Positions 18,836-26,956 of a DNA stretch of 64,000 nt are shown piece after piece (the stretch's first letter is position 1; each line of letters opens with the position of its first letter). A program made the position numbers and the translations under genes. This stretch comes from Rhizobium sp. Root1334 (GTDB lineage Bacteria; Pseudomonadota; Alphaproteobacteria; Rhizobiales; Rhizobiaceae), in assembly GCF_001426665.1 (NCBI RefSeq), contig NZ_LMEY01000001.1, forward strand, positions 190,053 to 254,052. Reading direction: 5' to 3'. The notes beneath the pieces are model-generated. The model saw only the letters and a program-made list of their open reading frames with translations. It was not told the origin of the DNA and did no database searches.

Positions 18836-19417
18836 ATGTTCGACCCACGCGAAAAAATCGCGCTCTTCATCGATGGGGCCAATCTTTACGCCGCGTCGAA
18901 AAGCCTTGGTTTCGACATTGATTATCGCAAGCTTCTCAAAGCCTTCCAGAAGCGCGGCTATCTGCTTCGGGCGTATTATTACACGGCGCTGATCGAGGAT
19001 CAGGAATACTCATCGATCCGGCCACTGATCGATTGGCTAGACTATAACGGTTACAAGGTTGTGACAAAGCCGGCCAAGGAGTTTACCGATTCTCTCGGCC
19101 GCCGGAAGATCAAGGGCAACATGGACATCGAACTGGCCATCGATGCGATGGAACAGTCCGAAACAGTTGATCATCTGGTGATCTTTTCCGGCGATGGCGA
19201 TTTCACCACGCTGGTGGAAGCACTGCAGCGCAAGGGGCGCAAGGTCTCCGTCGTCTCTACCATGTCGACCCAGCCACCAATGATCGCCGACGACCTACGC
19301 CGCCAGGCAGATCACTTCATCGAACTTGTCAGCCTGAAAGCCGAAGTCGGGCGCGACCCCTCGGAACGCCCCGTCCGGGTGGCGGCCGAACCGGTCCATG
19401 ACGAAATCCACGACTAA
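18836..19417 (+). CDS. NYN domain (LabA/DUF88-like) protein
   Basis: A 193-residue cytoplasmic protein of the LabA/DUF88 branch of the PIN-like NYN superfamily, predicted RNases or RNA-binding proteins. The acidic residues expected at the active site are present: D13 in FIDGANLY with N16, D97 in GNMDIELAIDAM, and D120/D122 in FSGDGDFTTLVEAL. AAGGA lies seven bases before the ATG at 18836. The last 25 residues are a variable proline/arginine tail. It is monocistronic: a bidirectional terminator follows, shared with smpB. Bacterial members are thought to act in RNA processing, but no specific target is known here. Confidence 0.9.
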   Translation: MFDPREKIALFIDGANLYAASKSLGFDIDYRKLLKAFQKRGYLLRAYYYTALIEDQEYSSIRPLIDWLDYNGYKVVTKPAKEFTDSLGRRKIKGNMDIELAIDAMEQSETVDHLVIFSGDGDFTTLVEALQRKGRKVSVVSTMSTQPPMIADDLRRQADHFIELVSLKAEVGRDPSERPVRVAAEPVHDEIHD

Positions 19418-19451
19418 AAAAGAACCGGCTGATCGCAGCCGGTCCTTTTTT
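19416..19451. terminator. bidirectional terminator NYN gene / smpB
   Basis: ACCGGCTG (19424-19431) and CAGCCGGT (19436-19443) form a perfect 8-bp stem with an ATCG loop, flanked by an A run on the left and TTTTTT on the right. It can terminate the NYN gene on the plus strand and smpB on the minus strand. Confidence 0.9.
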
Positions 19452-19474
19452 CAATCCCAACGCCGCTTTGTGAT

Positions 19475-19951
19475 CTAATGGTCCTTCAGCAACCGGCTCT
19501 TCTGCCGGTTCCAGTCGCGTTCCTTTTCGCTTTCGCGCTTGTCGTGCAGCTTCTTGCCCTTGCCCAGCGCCAGTTCCAGCTTAGCCCTGCCCTGATCATT
19601 GAAATAGATCTTGAGCGGGATGAGCGTCATGCCGTCGCGGTTGATCGCGCTTTGCAGCCGGTGCGCCTCACGCTTCGACAGCAGGAGCTTGCGCCGGCGG
19701 CGCGGCTCGTGGTTGAAGCGGTTGGCCTGCAGATATTCCGGCAAGTACGAATTGATCAACCACATCTCGCCGCCCTCGTCCGTGGCGTAGGACTCGGCGA
19801 TGTTGGCCTTGCCTTCGCGCAGCGACTTCACCTCGGTGCCGGTCAGAACCAGACCGGCCTCGTAGGTATCGATGATCTCGTAGTTGAAGCGGGCCTTCCG
19901 GTTTTCCGCGACAACTTTCTTGACCACACGCTGGCTGCCCTTCGGTGCCAT
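19475..19951 (-). CDS. smpB: SsrA-binding protein SmpB
   Basis: SmpB carries tmRNA to stalled ribosomes for trans-translation. The 158-residue product has the beta-barrel core ([40 protein letters not shown]), the [13 protein letters not shown] segment and the lysine/arginine-rich C-terminal tail ([20 protein letters not shown]) that mimics codon-anticodon pairing. The ATG at 19951 shares one base with the dapA stop (TGATG), so the two genes are translationally coupled. The tmRNA gene itself is not in the window. Confidence 0.96.
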   Translation of the reverse strand: MAPKGSQRVVKKVVAENRKARFNYEIIDTYEAGLVLTGTEVKSLREGKANIAESYATDEGGEMWLINSYLPEYLQANRFNHEPRRRRKLLLSKREAHRLQSAINRDGMTLIPLKIYFNDQGRAKLELALGKGKKLHDKRESEKERDWNRQKSRLLKDH

Positions 19952-20835
19952 CAGTTCATCAGCCCCGCATGGCGCAGCGCTGCGTCGATGGCAGCCTCGG
20001 TTGCCGGCTCCAGCGTCGACAGAAGCGGCGAACGCACGGTGCGGCTCATCTGGCGCAGGCAGTTGAGCGCATATTTGGCACCGCACAGGCCCGGCTCCAT
20101 GAAGATCGCCTTATGCAGCGGCATCAGCTTATCCTGATAATCGAGCGCCTTGGCGTAATCACCGGCTAGAGTGGCCTCCTGGAATTCGGCACAGAGGCGC
20201 GGCGCCACATTGGCCGTGACCGAGATGCAGCCGACGCCGCCATGCGCGTTGAAACCAAGGGCCGTTGCGTCCTCGCCGGAAAGCTGGACGAAGCCTGCGC
20301 CGCAGGACAGGCGCTGCTCGGAGACGCGCTCGATCTTGCCGGTCGCATCCTTGACGCCGATGATCGACGGATAGGCCTTGTGCAAGGCAGCCATCGTTTC
20401 GACGCTCATATCCACGACGGAGCGGCCGGGAATGTTGTAAATGACAACCGGCAGTTTCACGCTTTCGGCAACAGCTGCAAAATGGGCGAAAAGCCCCTTC
20501 TGGGTCGGCTTGTTGTAATAAGGCGTCACGACCAGAACGGCATCTGCCCCCGCCTTTTCGGCGTGCTGAGCCAACTCGATAGCCTCTGTCGTGTTGTTGG
20601 AGCCGGCACCTGCGATCACCGGGACGCGCTTGGCCGCGGTTTCGATGCACAATTCCACCACGCGTTTATGCTCGGCATGCGACAGGGTGGGCGATTCACC
20701 GGTGGTGCCGACCGGCACCAGACCGTGACTGCCTTCGCTGATCTGCCATTCGACATGCGCGGCAAAGCTATCCGTGTCCACAGCGCCGGAGGCGGTGAAC
20801 GGGGTGACGAGTGCGGGAATGGATCCCTTGAACAT
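19951..20835 (-). CDS. dapA: 4-hydroxy-tetrahydrodipicolinate synthase
   Basis: DapA condenses pyruvate with aspartate semialdehyde, the first committed step of lysine and diaminopimelate synthesis. The 294-residue TIM-barrel protein shows T44-T45 in [12 protein letters not shown]133 in VIYNIPGR and the Schiff-base lysine K162 in [17 protein letters not shown] lies six bases before the ATG at 20835. It is coupled to smpB downstream, a common pairing in alphaproteobacteria. Confidence 0.95.
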   Translation of the reverse strand: MFKGSIPALVTPFTASGAVDTDSFAAHVEWQISEGSHGLVPVGTTGESPTLSHAEHKRVVELCIETAAKRVPVIAGAGSNNTTEAIELAQHAEKAGADAVLVVTPYYNKPTQKGLFAHFAAVAESVKLPVVIYNIPGRSVVDMSVETMAALHKAYPSIIGVKDATGKIERVSEQRLSCGAGFVQLSGEDATALGFNAHGGVGCISVTANVAPRLCAEFQEATLAGDYAKALDYQDKLMPLHKAIFMEPGLCGAKYALNCLRQMSRTVRSPLLSTLEPATEAAIDAALRHAGLMN

Positions 20836-21134
20836 GCACGACTCCTGACGGCCGGGGAGCTTGAAACCAACCCACGCTTTAGCCGCATTTCATGGTTAGA
20901 AAACTGGCGCACCTTAATCATGTGCAGTGCCTGCGGCAAGCACTCTATCGCGCCATTCGTTGCCGGCTCCCGTCAATTACGCTGGCATCAACGGCGGTTT
21001 TACGCATTTCGGGGCTCGCCCAACCGCGAGAACAGGCCGACCGATATTTATGGGATTGAATGGAAGCGGGTAACCTTTCGTTAACAATTGCGTCGCCAAA
21101 TGAGAGAATGTCAGGGGCAAGCGTGGGGTTCTGG
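20836..21134. other. divergent intergenic region dapA / lytic transglycosylase
   Basis: About 300 bases between divergent dapA and the transglycosylase gene. No coding region is evident apart from possible N-terminal extensions of the latter. GTAA-N7-TTAA at 21070-21084 is a 7/8 match to a CtrA box. Confidence 0.45.
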
Positions 21135-23207
21135 ATGCGTGGGCAGATTTTACGCCGCATGATTGCGATGCTCGGCGCGTCGGCAGTGCTTTTTTCAGCG
21201 GTGACCGTTTCGGCGCAAGGCCTTCCGGTCCCACTGCCCCGGTCAAAGCCGGAGACGCTGGTAAAGGCCGGACGGGTGCCCTCCTCTGAAGTCACAGGCT
21301 CCATCATTTCCGCCACCGCCTCGATACCGGTCAACTCGAACCTGAAAGCCGGGCTGGACGCACTCTCCAACAGAGATGCGGCGAAGGCTATCGTGGCGCG
21401 AAACGCCATGACCCAAGGCACGCTCGACCGCCACATTCTCACCTGGGCGATCGCCACCTCGGGTCAGAAAGGCGTGCCTTCCTATGAAATCGCCGCTGCG
21501 CAGCAGGAATTGAAGGGCTGGCCGGGGCTTGGCGCACTGCGTGCCAATTCCGAGCGTGCGCTCTATCGGGAAAACCCGGCAGCCGCTGATGTGCTCTCCG
21601 CCTTTGGCACGACACGGCCGGAGACGGCGGATGGGACCATCATTCTTGCCCGGGCCCTGCAACAGACCGGCAACATGAATGCGGCAGCGAAGTTGCTACG
21701 AGGCCTATGGCTGAAAGATGCCCTCGACAAGGACAACGAGACCCGGATTCTCGCAGAATTTCCGGGCCTCCTGACAACCGCTGACCACAAACAGCGCATG
21801 GAAATGTTGCTCTATCGCGGCCGCCTCGACCAGGCATCCCGCTTCAGCGACCTCGGCAAGGCGCAATCGCTGTATCGCGCCTGGGTCGCGACGGCCAAGA
21901 AGGCCGATAACGCGGCGGCACTGATTGCAGCCGTCGACCGGTCCTGGGCCAACGAACCGGCCTACCTGTTTATCCGGGTCGAATACCTGCGCAAGCAGGA
22001 GAAATATGAAGAGGCAGCCAAGCTTCTAGCCGGCCTGCCGAAAGACAAGGACGCGCTGGTCAATCCGGGCGAATGGTGGGTTGAACAACGGATCATCAGC
22101 CGGGGCCTGCTCGACCAGGGTAAGTTCAAGGCTGCCTATGCAATCGCCGCAAACAATTCCGCCGCCAACCCGGCCGATATCGTCGATGCGGAATTCCATG
22201 CCGGCTGGTATGCGCTGCGCGGACTGAAGGACGCAACAACCGCAACGCAGCACTTTCAACGCATCCTGAAAGCATCTAATAGACCTATTTCGGTTTCGCG
22301 GGCCTGGTACTGGATGGGCCGCGCAGCTGAAGCAGGCGGCCCCGGCGATGCAAAAGAGTATTTTGCCAAGGCCGCAACGCTTTCTGGGACATTTTACGGG
22401 CAGCTTGCCGCAGCCCGGCTTGGCCGCACGGGGCTGAATGTTACCTACCCATCACCGACGGCCGAGGATCGCGGGCGGTTCGAGGGGCGCGAGGCAGTTC
22501 AGGCTATCGCGCGGCTGGAACAGGCAGGGCATGCGTGGCGGGCCGACAATCTCTACCGCGCGCTGGCCGAGGAGCTGACCAGCCCGGGAGAACTTGCCAT
22601 CCTTTCAGCCCGCGCGGAAAAAGCCGGAGGGCACCAGTTGTCGCTGCAGATCGGCAAACTCGCCTTCGGCCGGGGCATCGACGTCGCAGCCCTCGCCTTC
22701 CCGATCGGCGTCATTCCGGCAAATGCCAATATCAGTGGCGCGGGCAAGGCTTTGGCCTATGCGATTGCCCGCCAGGAAAGCGCCTTCAACCCGGCAGCCA
22801 TCTCGCCGGCCAATGCACGCGGATTGCTTCAGATCCTGCCCGGCACCGCCAAGGGCGTCGCCGGGCGGCACGGCCTTGCCTATTCCCAGGAGCGGCTGAC
22901 GACGGATACCGCCTATAATGCCACGCTCGGCGCGCATTATCTTGGCGAACAGATCGATGATTTCGGTGGCTCCTATATCCTCACCTTCATCGCCTATAAT
23001 GCCGGCCCCCGGCGCGTACCGGACTGGATAAACCGGTACGGCGACCCGCGCGGCAAATCGATCGACGACGTCGTCGACTGGATCGAGCGAATTCCATTTG
23101 CCGAAACCCGAAATTATGTGCAACGGGTGATGGAAAACTATCAGGTCTACAAGTCCCGGCTCGGGCAGACAGCAGATATAGTACAGGATCTGCGCGTGGG
23201 CCGCTGA
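21135..23207 (+). CDS. slt: soluble lytic murein transglycosylase
   Basis: This periplasmic enzyme cleaves peptidoglycan glycan strands to 1,6-anhydromuropeptides. With the start at 21135 the product has 690 residues: a signal peptide (basic MRGQILRRM, hydrophobic core, cleavage likely after VSA), a long alpha-superhelical region of tandem helices (about 80-500) as in Slt70, and a C-terminal SLT domain with the catalytic glutamate in IARQESAFNP, then GLLQILPGTAKGVA and FIAYNAGP. Starts at 21060 and 21108 are also in frame; I prefer 21135 for its GGGG site and clean signal peptide. A weak CtrA-like box lies upstream. Confidence 0.92.
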   Translation: MRGQILRRMIAMLGASAVLFSAVTVSAQGLPVPLPRSKPETLVKAGRVPSSEVTGSIISATASIPVNSNLKAGLDALSNRDAAKAIVARNAMTQGTLDRHILTWAIATSGQKGVPSYEIAAAQQELKGWPGLGALRANSERALYRENPAAADVLSAFGTTRPETADGTIILARALQQTGNMNAAAKLLRGLWLKDALDKDNETRILAEFPGLLTTADHKQRMEMLLYRGRLDQASRFSDLGKAQSLYRAWVATAKKADNAAALIAAVDRSWANEPAYLFIRVEYLRKQEKYEEAAKLLAGLPKDKDALVNPGEWWVEQRIISRGLLDQGKFKAAYAIAANNSAANPADIVDAEFHAGWYALRGLKDATTATQHFQRILKASNRPISVSRAWYWMGRAAEAGGPGDAKEYFAKAATLSGTFYGQLAAARLGRTGLNVTYPSPTAEDRGRFEGREAVQAIARLEQAGHAWRADNLYRALAEELTSPGELAILSARAEKAGGHQLSLQIGKLAFGRGIDVAALAFPIGVIPANANISGAGKALAYAIARQESAFNPAAISPANARGLLQILPGTAKGVAGRHGLAYSQERLTTDTAYNATLGAHYLGEQIDDFGGSYILTFIAYNAGPRRVPDWINRYGDPRGKSIDDVVDWIERIPFAETRNYVQRVMENYQVYKSRLGQTADIVQDLRVGR

Positions 23208-23334
23208 CAACAGTCCTTTTGTTCACCTGCCAGAAACAGCACCCGGATTGCCGGCGGATATAAACCCGCCGCCCCTCTTCCGGGACTGCCCTGATGAGCT
23301 ATGCTTCTCCCGACAATCAGCAACGGGAGAGATC

Positions 23335-24231
23335 GTGACAAGCGCCACCAAGACGAGTTTTCAAGAACTCCGGTTTTCAACCAGCGACGGATTACAGCTC
23401 TATGCCCGCGACTATGGCAATGGCGATCCACGAACGGCAGGAACGCTTCCGATCGTCTGCCTGCCTGGGCTCAGCCGCAACAGCCGCGATTTTCATCTTC
23501 TGGCAATGCGGCTCTCAACTCACCCCGAAAACCCGCACCGCGTCATTGCGCTCGACTATCGAGGCCGCGGATTTTCAGATTGGGACACAGATAAAAGCCG
23601 CTATCAGCTGCCGGTGGAGGCCGAAGACGTTCTGTGTGCGTGCGCCGCTTTCGATGTAACGCGCGCCATTTTCATTGGCACGTCCCGCGGCGGTCTGATC
23701 CTTCATCTTCTTGCTGCGATGCGCCCGGCCCTGCTGGCAGCCATCGTCCTCAACGACATCGGGCCAGTCATCGAAATTGCCGGTCTGCTACAGATTCGAC
23801 GGTATCTGGAGGCGCAACCGACGTTGCACTCCTGGGACGAGGCAGTCGAAAGCTTGAAAAGAGTGCATGGCCCGGCCTTCCCGTCCCTGGAAGAGCCAGA
23901 CTGGAGGGATATGGCGGATGCCATCTTCCGTGACAAGGACGGTATGATCGTCGCCGATTTCGACCCGGCCCTGATCGAGCCACTGAAAAACTTGGATGCA
24001 GATATGCCGGTTCCTGATCTCTGGGCGCTTTATCAAGGTTTTCAGACAATGCCCCTGATGGCCATCCGGGGTGAGAATTCCAGCATTCTGTCACGCGCAA
24101 CCTTCGCGGAGATGGCAAAACGGCATCCACATATGACGCTGGTCAATGCCGTGGGACAAGGACACGCGCCGCTTCTGCATCGCCCAGATTTGCTTGACGA
24201 AATCACGGCGTTCATCGGCAGGATTTTGTAA
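23335..24231 (+). CDS. alpha/beta hydrolase
   Basis: A 298-residue alpha/beta-hydrolase-fold protein. The nucleophile elbow is GTSRGG with S118; CLPGLSRNSRDF forms the oxyanion region, and GQGHAPLLHRPD near the C-terminus supplies the histidine. Family members hydrolyse esters, lactones or related bonds; the substrate is unknown. Translation most likely starts at the GTG at 23335, with GGGAGA four bases upstream; the in-frame ATG at 23248 has no ribosome site and adds nonconserved sequence. It follows the transglycosylase by 127 bases and shares a terminator with the porin gene. Confidence 0.87.
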   Translation: MTSATKTSFQELRFSTSDGLQLYARDYGNGDPRTAGTLPIVCLPGLSRNSRDFHLLAMRLSTHPENPHRVIALDYRGRGFSDWDTDKSRYQLPVEAEDVLCACAAFDVTRAIFIGTSRGGLILHLLAAMRPALLAAIVLNDIGPVIEIAGLLQIRRYLEAQPTLHSWDEAVESLKRVHGPAFPSLEEPDWRDMADAIFRDKDGMIVADFDPALIEPLKNLDADMPVPDLWALYQGFQTMPLMAIRGENSSILSRATFAEMAKRHPHMTLVNAVGQGHAPLLHRPDLLDEITAFIGRIL

Positions 24232-24291
24232 AGGCGCCGATTACGCGAATGGCGGTTAAAAGGCCAAGGCCAGGTAAACCGTAAAACGGAA

Positions 24292-24317
24292 AAAGCCCGG
24301 TCTTTCGACCGGGCTTT
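24292..24317. terminator. bidirectional terminator hydrolase / porin
   Basis: AAAGCCCGGTC (24292-24302) and GACCGGGCTTT (24307-24317) form a perfect 11-bp stem with a TTTC loop. On the minus strand it ends in TTTTT, giving a strong terminator for the porin gene; it also closes the plus-strand hydrolase gene. Confidence 0.9.
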
Positions 24318-24341
24318 CCATCACTGATATGAAATCAGAGA

Positions 24342-25385
24342 TTAGAAGTCGCGCTGCAGACGGAGGAAGCCGGAGACTTCGTCGCCGCCAATGCCGTAAC
24401 GACGGGAGTCGTCTACGTCCTGGTACTGAACCGTTGCGAGGGTCTTCAGACCGTCGGTGATCTGGTAGCCAGCCGTCAGGCCTACACGCCAAGCGTCAAC
24501 ACCGTTGATGAAAGCGTAGTCGCCGAAGTACTGAGCAGCCGGAGTGATGGTCAGCTTGTCAGTTGCCTTGAATTCATACGAGGCAGCAACGGTCCATTCG
24601 GATTCGTTGTAGTATACGTTCGGGTCAGAAGCCCAGACGCCTGCCAGGTTGAATGTGCCAGCACCGAGTTCAGCGGAGATGATAGCGCGGATAGCGCCTT
24701 CTTCGCGTTCAGTGTCGTAAGCGCCGAGCAGGGTAGCTGTTACGCCACCAACCGAGCCGGACAGCATGGCAGCAACGCCGAGGCCGTTGTCTTCACGACC
24801 GAAGTCGTTCGGCAGACCCATCGGCAGGCCCTTTACGCGGCCAATGCCTTCGATTTCGTCAACCGAGAGACCGGCCTTGAATGCGCCGCCATCGTAGGTG
24901 TACGAGATCGAGTTGAACAGGGTGTTGGTTGCAAGAGCGTCGGTTTCGCCGGCGATGCCGTCGCCCCACCAGCTGTAGTAGTAGCCGAACTTGAAGCCAG
25001 CGATCGCGATCGAAGCTGTGTCAAGGAAGGTCGAGCCGCCGTTTACAGAGCTGTCAGCATTGGTCTGCAGAACGATGGTGCTTTCGAGCGTGCCAAGTTC
25101 AGTGTCGTTCTTGGCGTCGAACTGCAGCTGGCCACGTGTGAACGTATCCCAGTCAGACGTGCCCGAACGGTCACGACCGAAGTTGGTCTGGAAACGGACG
25201 TAACCGCCGATCTTCAGGCAGGTTTCCGTGCCCGGGATGTAGAAGTAGCCAGTGCCGAAAGCGTCGCAAACGCGAACGTATTCCATTGGTTCCGGCTCAG
25301 CAGCAACGATTGCGTCAGCTGCCTGGGCGCCGGATACTGCTGCGAGAGCTGCAGCGGAGCCGAGAAGAAGGCTCTTGATGTTCAT
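24342..25385 (-). CDS. outer-membrane porin (Omp2/RopA type)
   Basis: A 347-residue trimeric beta-barrel porin of the alphaproteobacterial porin family that lets small hydrophilic solutes cross the outer membrane. The signal peptide MNIKSLLLGSAAALAAVSGAQA is cleaved before ADAIVAAEPEP; then comes the family hallmark YVRVCDAFGTGYFYIPGTET with its cysteine pair (C39 and C56), and alternating beta-strands to a C-terminal aromatic residue (LRLQRDF) as BamA substrates need. A perfect GGAGGT lies six to seven bases before the ATG. Codon choice is that of a highly expressed gene. Upstream are a TATAAT -10 element and, further out, a CtrA-type box. Confidence 0.94.
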   Translation of the reverse strand: MNIKSLLLGSAAALAAVSGAQAADAIVAAEPEPMEYVRVCDAFGTGYFYIPGTETCLKIGGYVRFQTNFGRDRSGTSDWDTFTRGQLQFDAKNDTELGTLESTIVLQTNADSSVNGGSTFLDTASIAIAGFKFGYYYSWWGDGIAGETDALATNTLFNSISYTYDGGAFKAGLSVDEIEGIGRVKGLPMGLPNDFGREDNGLGVAAMLSGSVGGVTATLLGAYDTEREEGAIRAIISAELGAGTFNLAGVWASDPNVYYNESEWTVAASYEFKATDKLTITPAAQYFGDYAFINGVDAWRVGLTAGYQITDGLKTLATVQYQDVDDSRRYGIGGDEVSGFLRLQRDF

Positions 25386-25423
25386 TTCTGACCTCCAGTC
25401 AAAAGTTTCAAACAGGTCTGGGT

Positions 25424-25429
25424 ATTATA
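25424..25429 (-). promoter_or_regulatory. porin -10 element
   Basis: On the minus strand the sequence reads TATAAT, a perfect -10 box, 38 bases before the porin ATG, giving a leader of about 30 bases with GGAGGT. No good -35 hexamer lies 16-18 bases upstream, so an activator may be needed. Confidence 0.5.
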
Positions 25430-25625
25430 CTGAAGGACAGTATTCCCTGCCCCATCCCCAACATTTAAGAAGTCGGACGATCAACCGCCCTTGCTTCCGG
25501 AGTTGAAAATACAAGACGGGACCGCTGGCGCAATCACCAACTTGCGAGTTCGTCATGTTTGGCCCGCCCTTCCCCCTGCGCTGTTGCTGAAACGACACAA
25601 AAACGCCCCAAGCGGCCGGAAGTTA

Positions 25626-25640
25626 TTAACAAGACGTTAA
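25626..25640. promoter_or_regulatory. candidate CtrA box upstream of porin
   Basis: TTAA-CAAGACG-TTAA matches the CtrA consensus TTAA-N7-TTAA exactly. It lies 241 bases upstream of the porin ATG and about 195 from the likely -10 element, further than usual for direct activation. Confidence 0.4.
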
Positions 25641-26243
25641 GAAAACCCTTTATTCATCGGGACTTAGCTGCACCCTTCGCGGTGCGATCCGTATCATAAC
25701 GGGGCGAAAATGGGGCGAAACGGCTGTGCGCAGCCGGATTCGCGGCACGGTCCACGAGGCGCTTCGACGGCCGCTACACCAATCGCGGACAGTCGAGAAC
25801 CGGAATCATGGTGTCATTCGATGAGATCAGCGGCACGATTCGGAGAATCATTAATGCGGGGAGCCCGCCGGCACGATTCGTATGTTCCTGACGAACAATC
25901 AAACTGCGCATGCCAATTTATTGCGTAGGCCGTCCTGACCACCGATCGGATATCGACCTCGCCGTGGAGCAGACAAGAGACATCAAAGAGCTGCGTAACC
26001 AGAATCGATTGCCGCTGACCAAAAGGGAGAGTTGAGCACCTGTCGTACTCGCCCCGTCAGCGAAGACTGGAGGGAGCCATTCCGGCGTCGCGATCAGCAA
26101 GCCGCACCTAAACCCGCGAGAGGATGAAATGGAGCCAGGCTCTTTGGAACCGGAAAAACGGCAAGGTGCGATTTGGAACTGATTTCCGGCGCAGCAATTG
26201 ATGCGGGCCGATGTGCGTGCCAAAAATCGAGCTTAAGATCTGA

Positions 26244-26333
26244 TGGCGGAGAAGATGGGATTCGAACCCACGATACCCTTCCGGGTATACTCCCTTAGCA
26301 GGGGAGCGCCTTCGACCACTCGGCCACCTCTCC
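26244..26333 (-). tRNA. tRNA-Ser (GCT)
   Basis: The minus strand folds as a 90-base class II tRNA with encoded CCA. The acceptor GGAGAGG pairs with CTTCTCC (one G-U), the anticodon loop is CTGCTAA with anticodon GCT reading AGC/AGU, the long variable arm has an ATACCC/GGGTAT stem, and the T arm carries GGGTTCGAATCCC. It stands alone. Confidence 0.97.
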
Positions 26334-26688
26334 GTTAGCGCCTGACTAGAGTCAGGAGCCTTTCATTGCAAGGAGTTTTTGCGGTTTCCCGCGACAAAGT
26401 TGTTTTTCCATGCCCGTTTCAGGACATGATGGACCGCAAACTCGCTTGATGAGCAACGCACCGGCCATATGAAATGTCCAGCACTTCCGTTCCCGCAAGC
26501 TACAGCAACAGCTACGGTGGGGACAGTGGCGTCCGCCGGGATGATGCGACTGCCGAGGGAGAAGGCTTACATCATTGCCGATTGCCCGATGCGGGACTGT
26601 TGCGCTAATTCATGTCTCTATAAAGATCATTAAAGCCATTCCGCCGTCATCATGCGGGCGGCATGCAACAACAGGTTCGGAATCCATC
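26334..26688. other. intergenic region upstream of tRNA-Ser and of the 59-residue gene
   Basis: About 355 bases between the divergent tRNA-Ser gene and the small plus-strand gene at 26689. It must hold both promoters; I recognise no gene, repeat or strong consensus in it. Confidence 0.45.
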
Positions 26689-26868
26689 ATGAGCAATGAC
26701 AGCAAACCGGAAACCAAGGTGACGATCGAAAAGCTGCGCAACGGGCGGTGGGCTTTCGTGCTCAAGCGCGGCACGGTCGTCTATCCAGCCCACGGCCAGT
26801 TCTCCAACCAGATCGAGGCCATCGCCGCCGGACAGGCCGCACTCAGGGCGCTGGAAAGCAACCGCTAA
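26689..26868 (+). CDS. small uncharacterised protein, 59 residues
   Basis: I do not recognise this family. The product MSNDSKPETKVTIEKLRNGR... has two predicted beta-strands (WAFVLKRGTVVYPAHG) and a C-terminal helix (QIEAIAAGQAALRALESN), a compact fold with no membrane segment. The reading frame is open further upstream to 26575, but the ATG at 26689 begins the polar start typical of a cytoplasmic protein. A perfect 16-bp terminator stem follows 23 bases after the stop. Base usage looks like the neighbouring genes, supporting a real gene. Confidence 0.65.
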   Translation: MSNDSKPETKVTIEKLRNGRWAFVLKRGTVVYPAHGQFSNQIEAIAAGQAALRALESNR

Positions 26869-26891
26869 GCCGATCTGCTTACTCCTTACAT

Positions 26892-26926
26892 AAAGGGCCG
26901 GACCTGTCTCACAGGTCCGGCCCTTT
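26892..26926. terminator. bidirectional terminator, 16-bp perfect stem
   Basis: AAAGGGCCGGACCTGT (26892-26907) and ACAGGTCCGGCCCTTT (26911-26926) pair without mismatch around a CTC loop. It separates the plus-strand 59-residue gene from the convergent minus-strand caspase gene. Confidence 0.9.
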
Positions 26927-26956
26927 ATGTTTCCTGTCATTTCCGCTGCCGGCACC

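Larger units (their letters stand above)
25386..26243. other. long non-coding region porin / tRNA-Ser
   Basis: This 858-base gap is the largest without a recognised gene. The first 250 bases form the porin leader and regulatory region. From about 25650 to 26240 I see only short open frames (for example 25918-26223 on the minus strand, 101 codons) with no recognisable motif or ribosome site. GGGGCGAAA occurs twice, at 25701 and 25712, 11 bases apart. A regulatory RNA or gene remnant cannot be excluded. Confidence 0.5.

Noticed and set aside
25918..26223. 101-codon minus-strand frame next to tRNA-Ser
   Set aside because: No ribosome site, no recognisable motif and an unnatural serine/arginine-rich composition; I treat it as chance.
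26244..26333. tRNA-Ser as an occupied attachment site for a genomic island
   Set aside because: I found no integrase gene and no second copy of the tRNA 3' end in the window.
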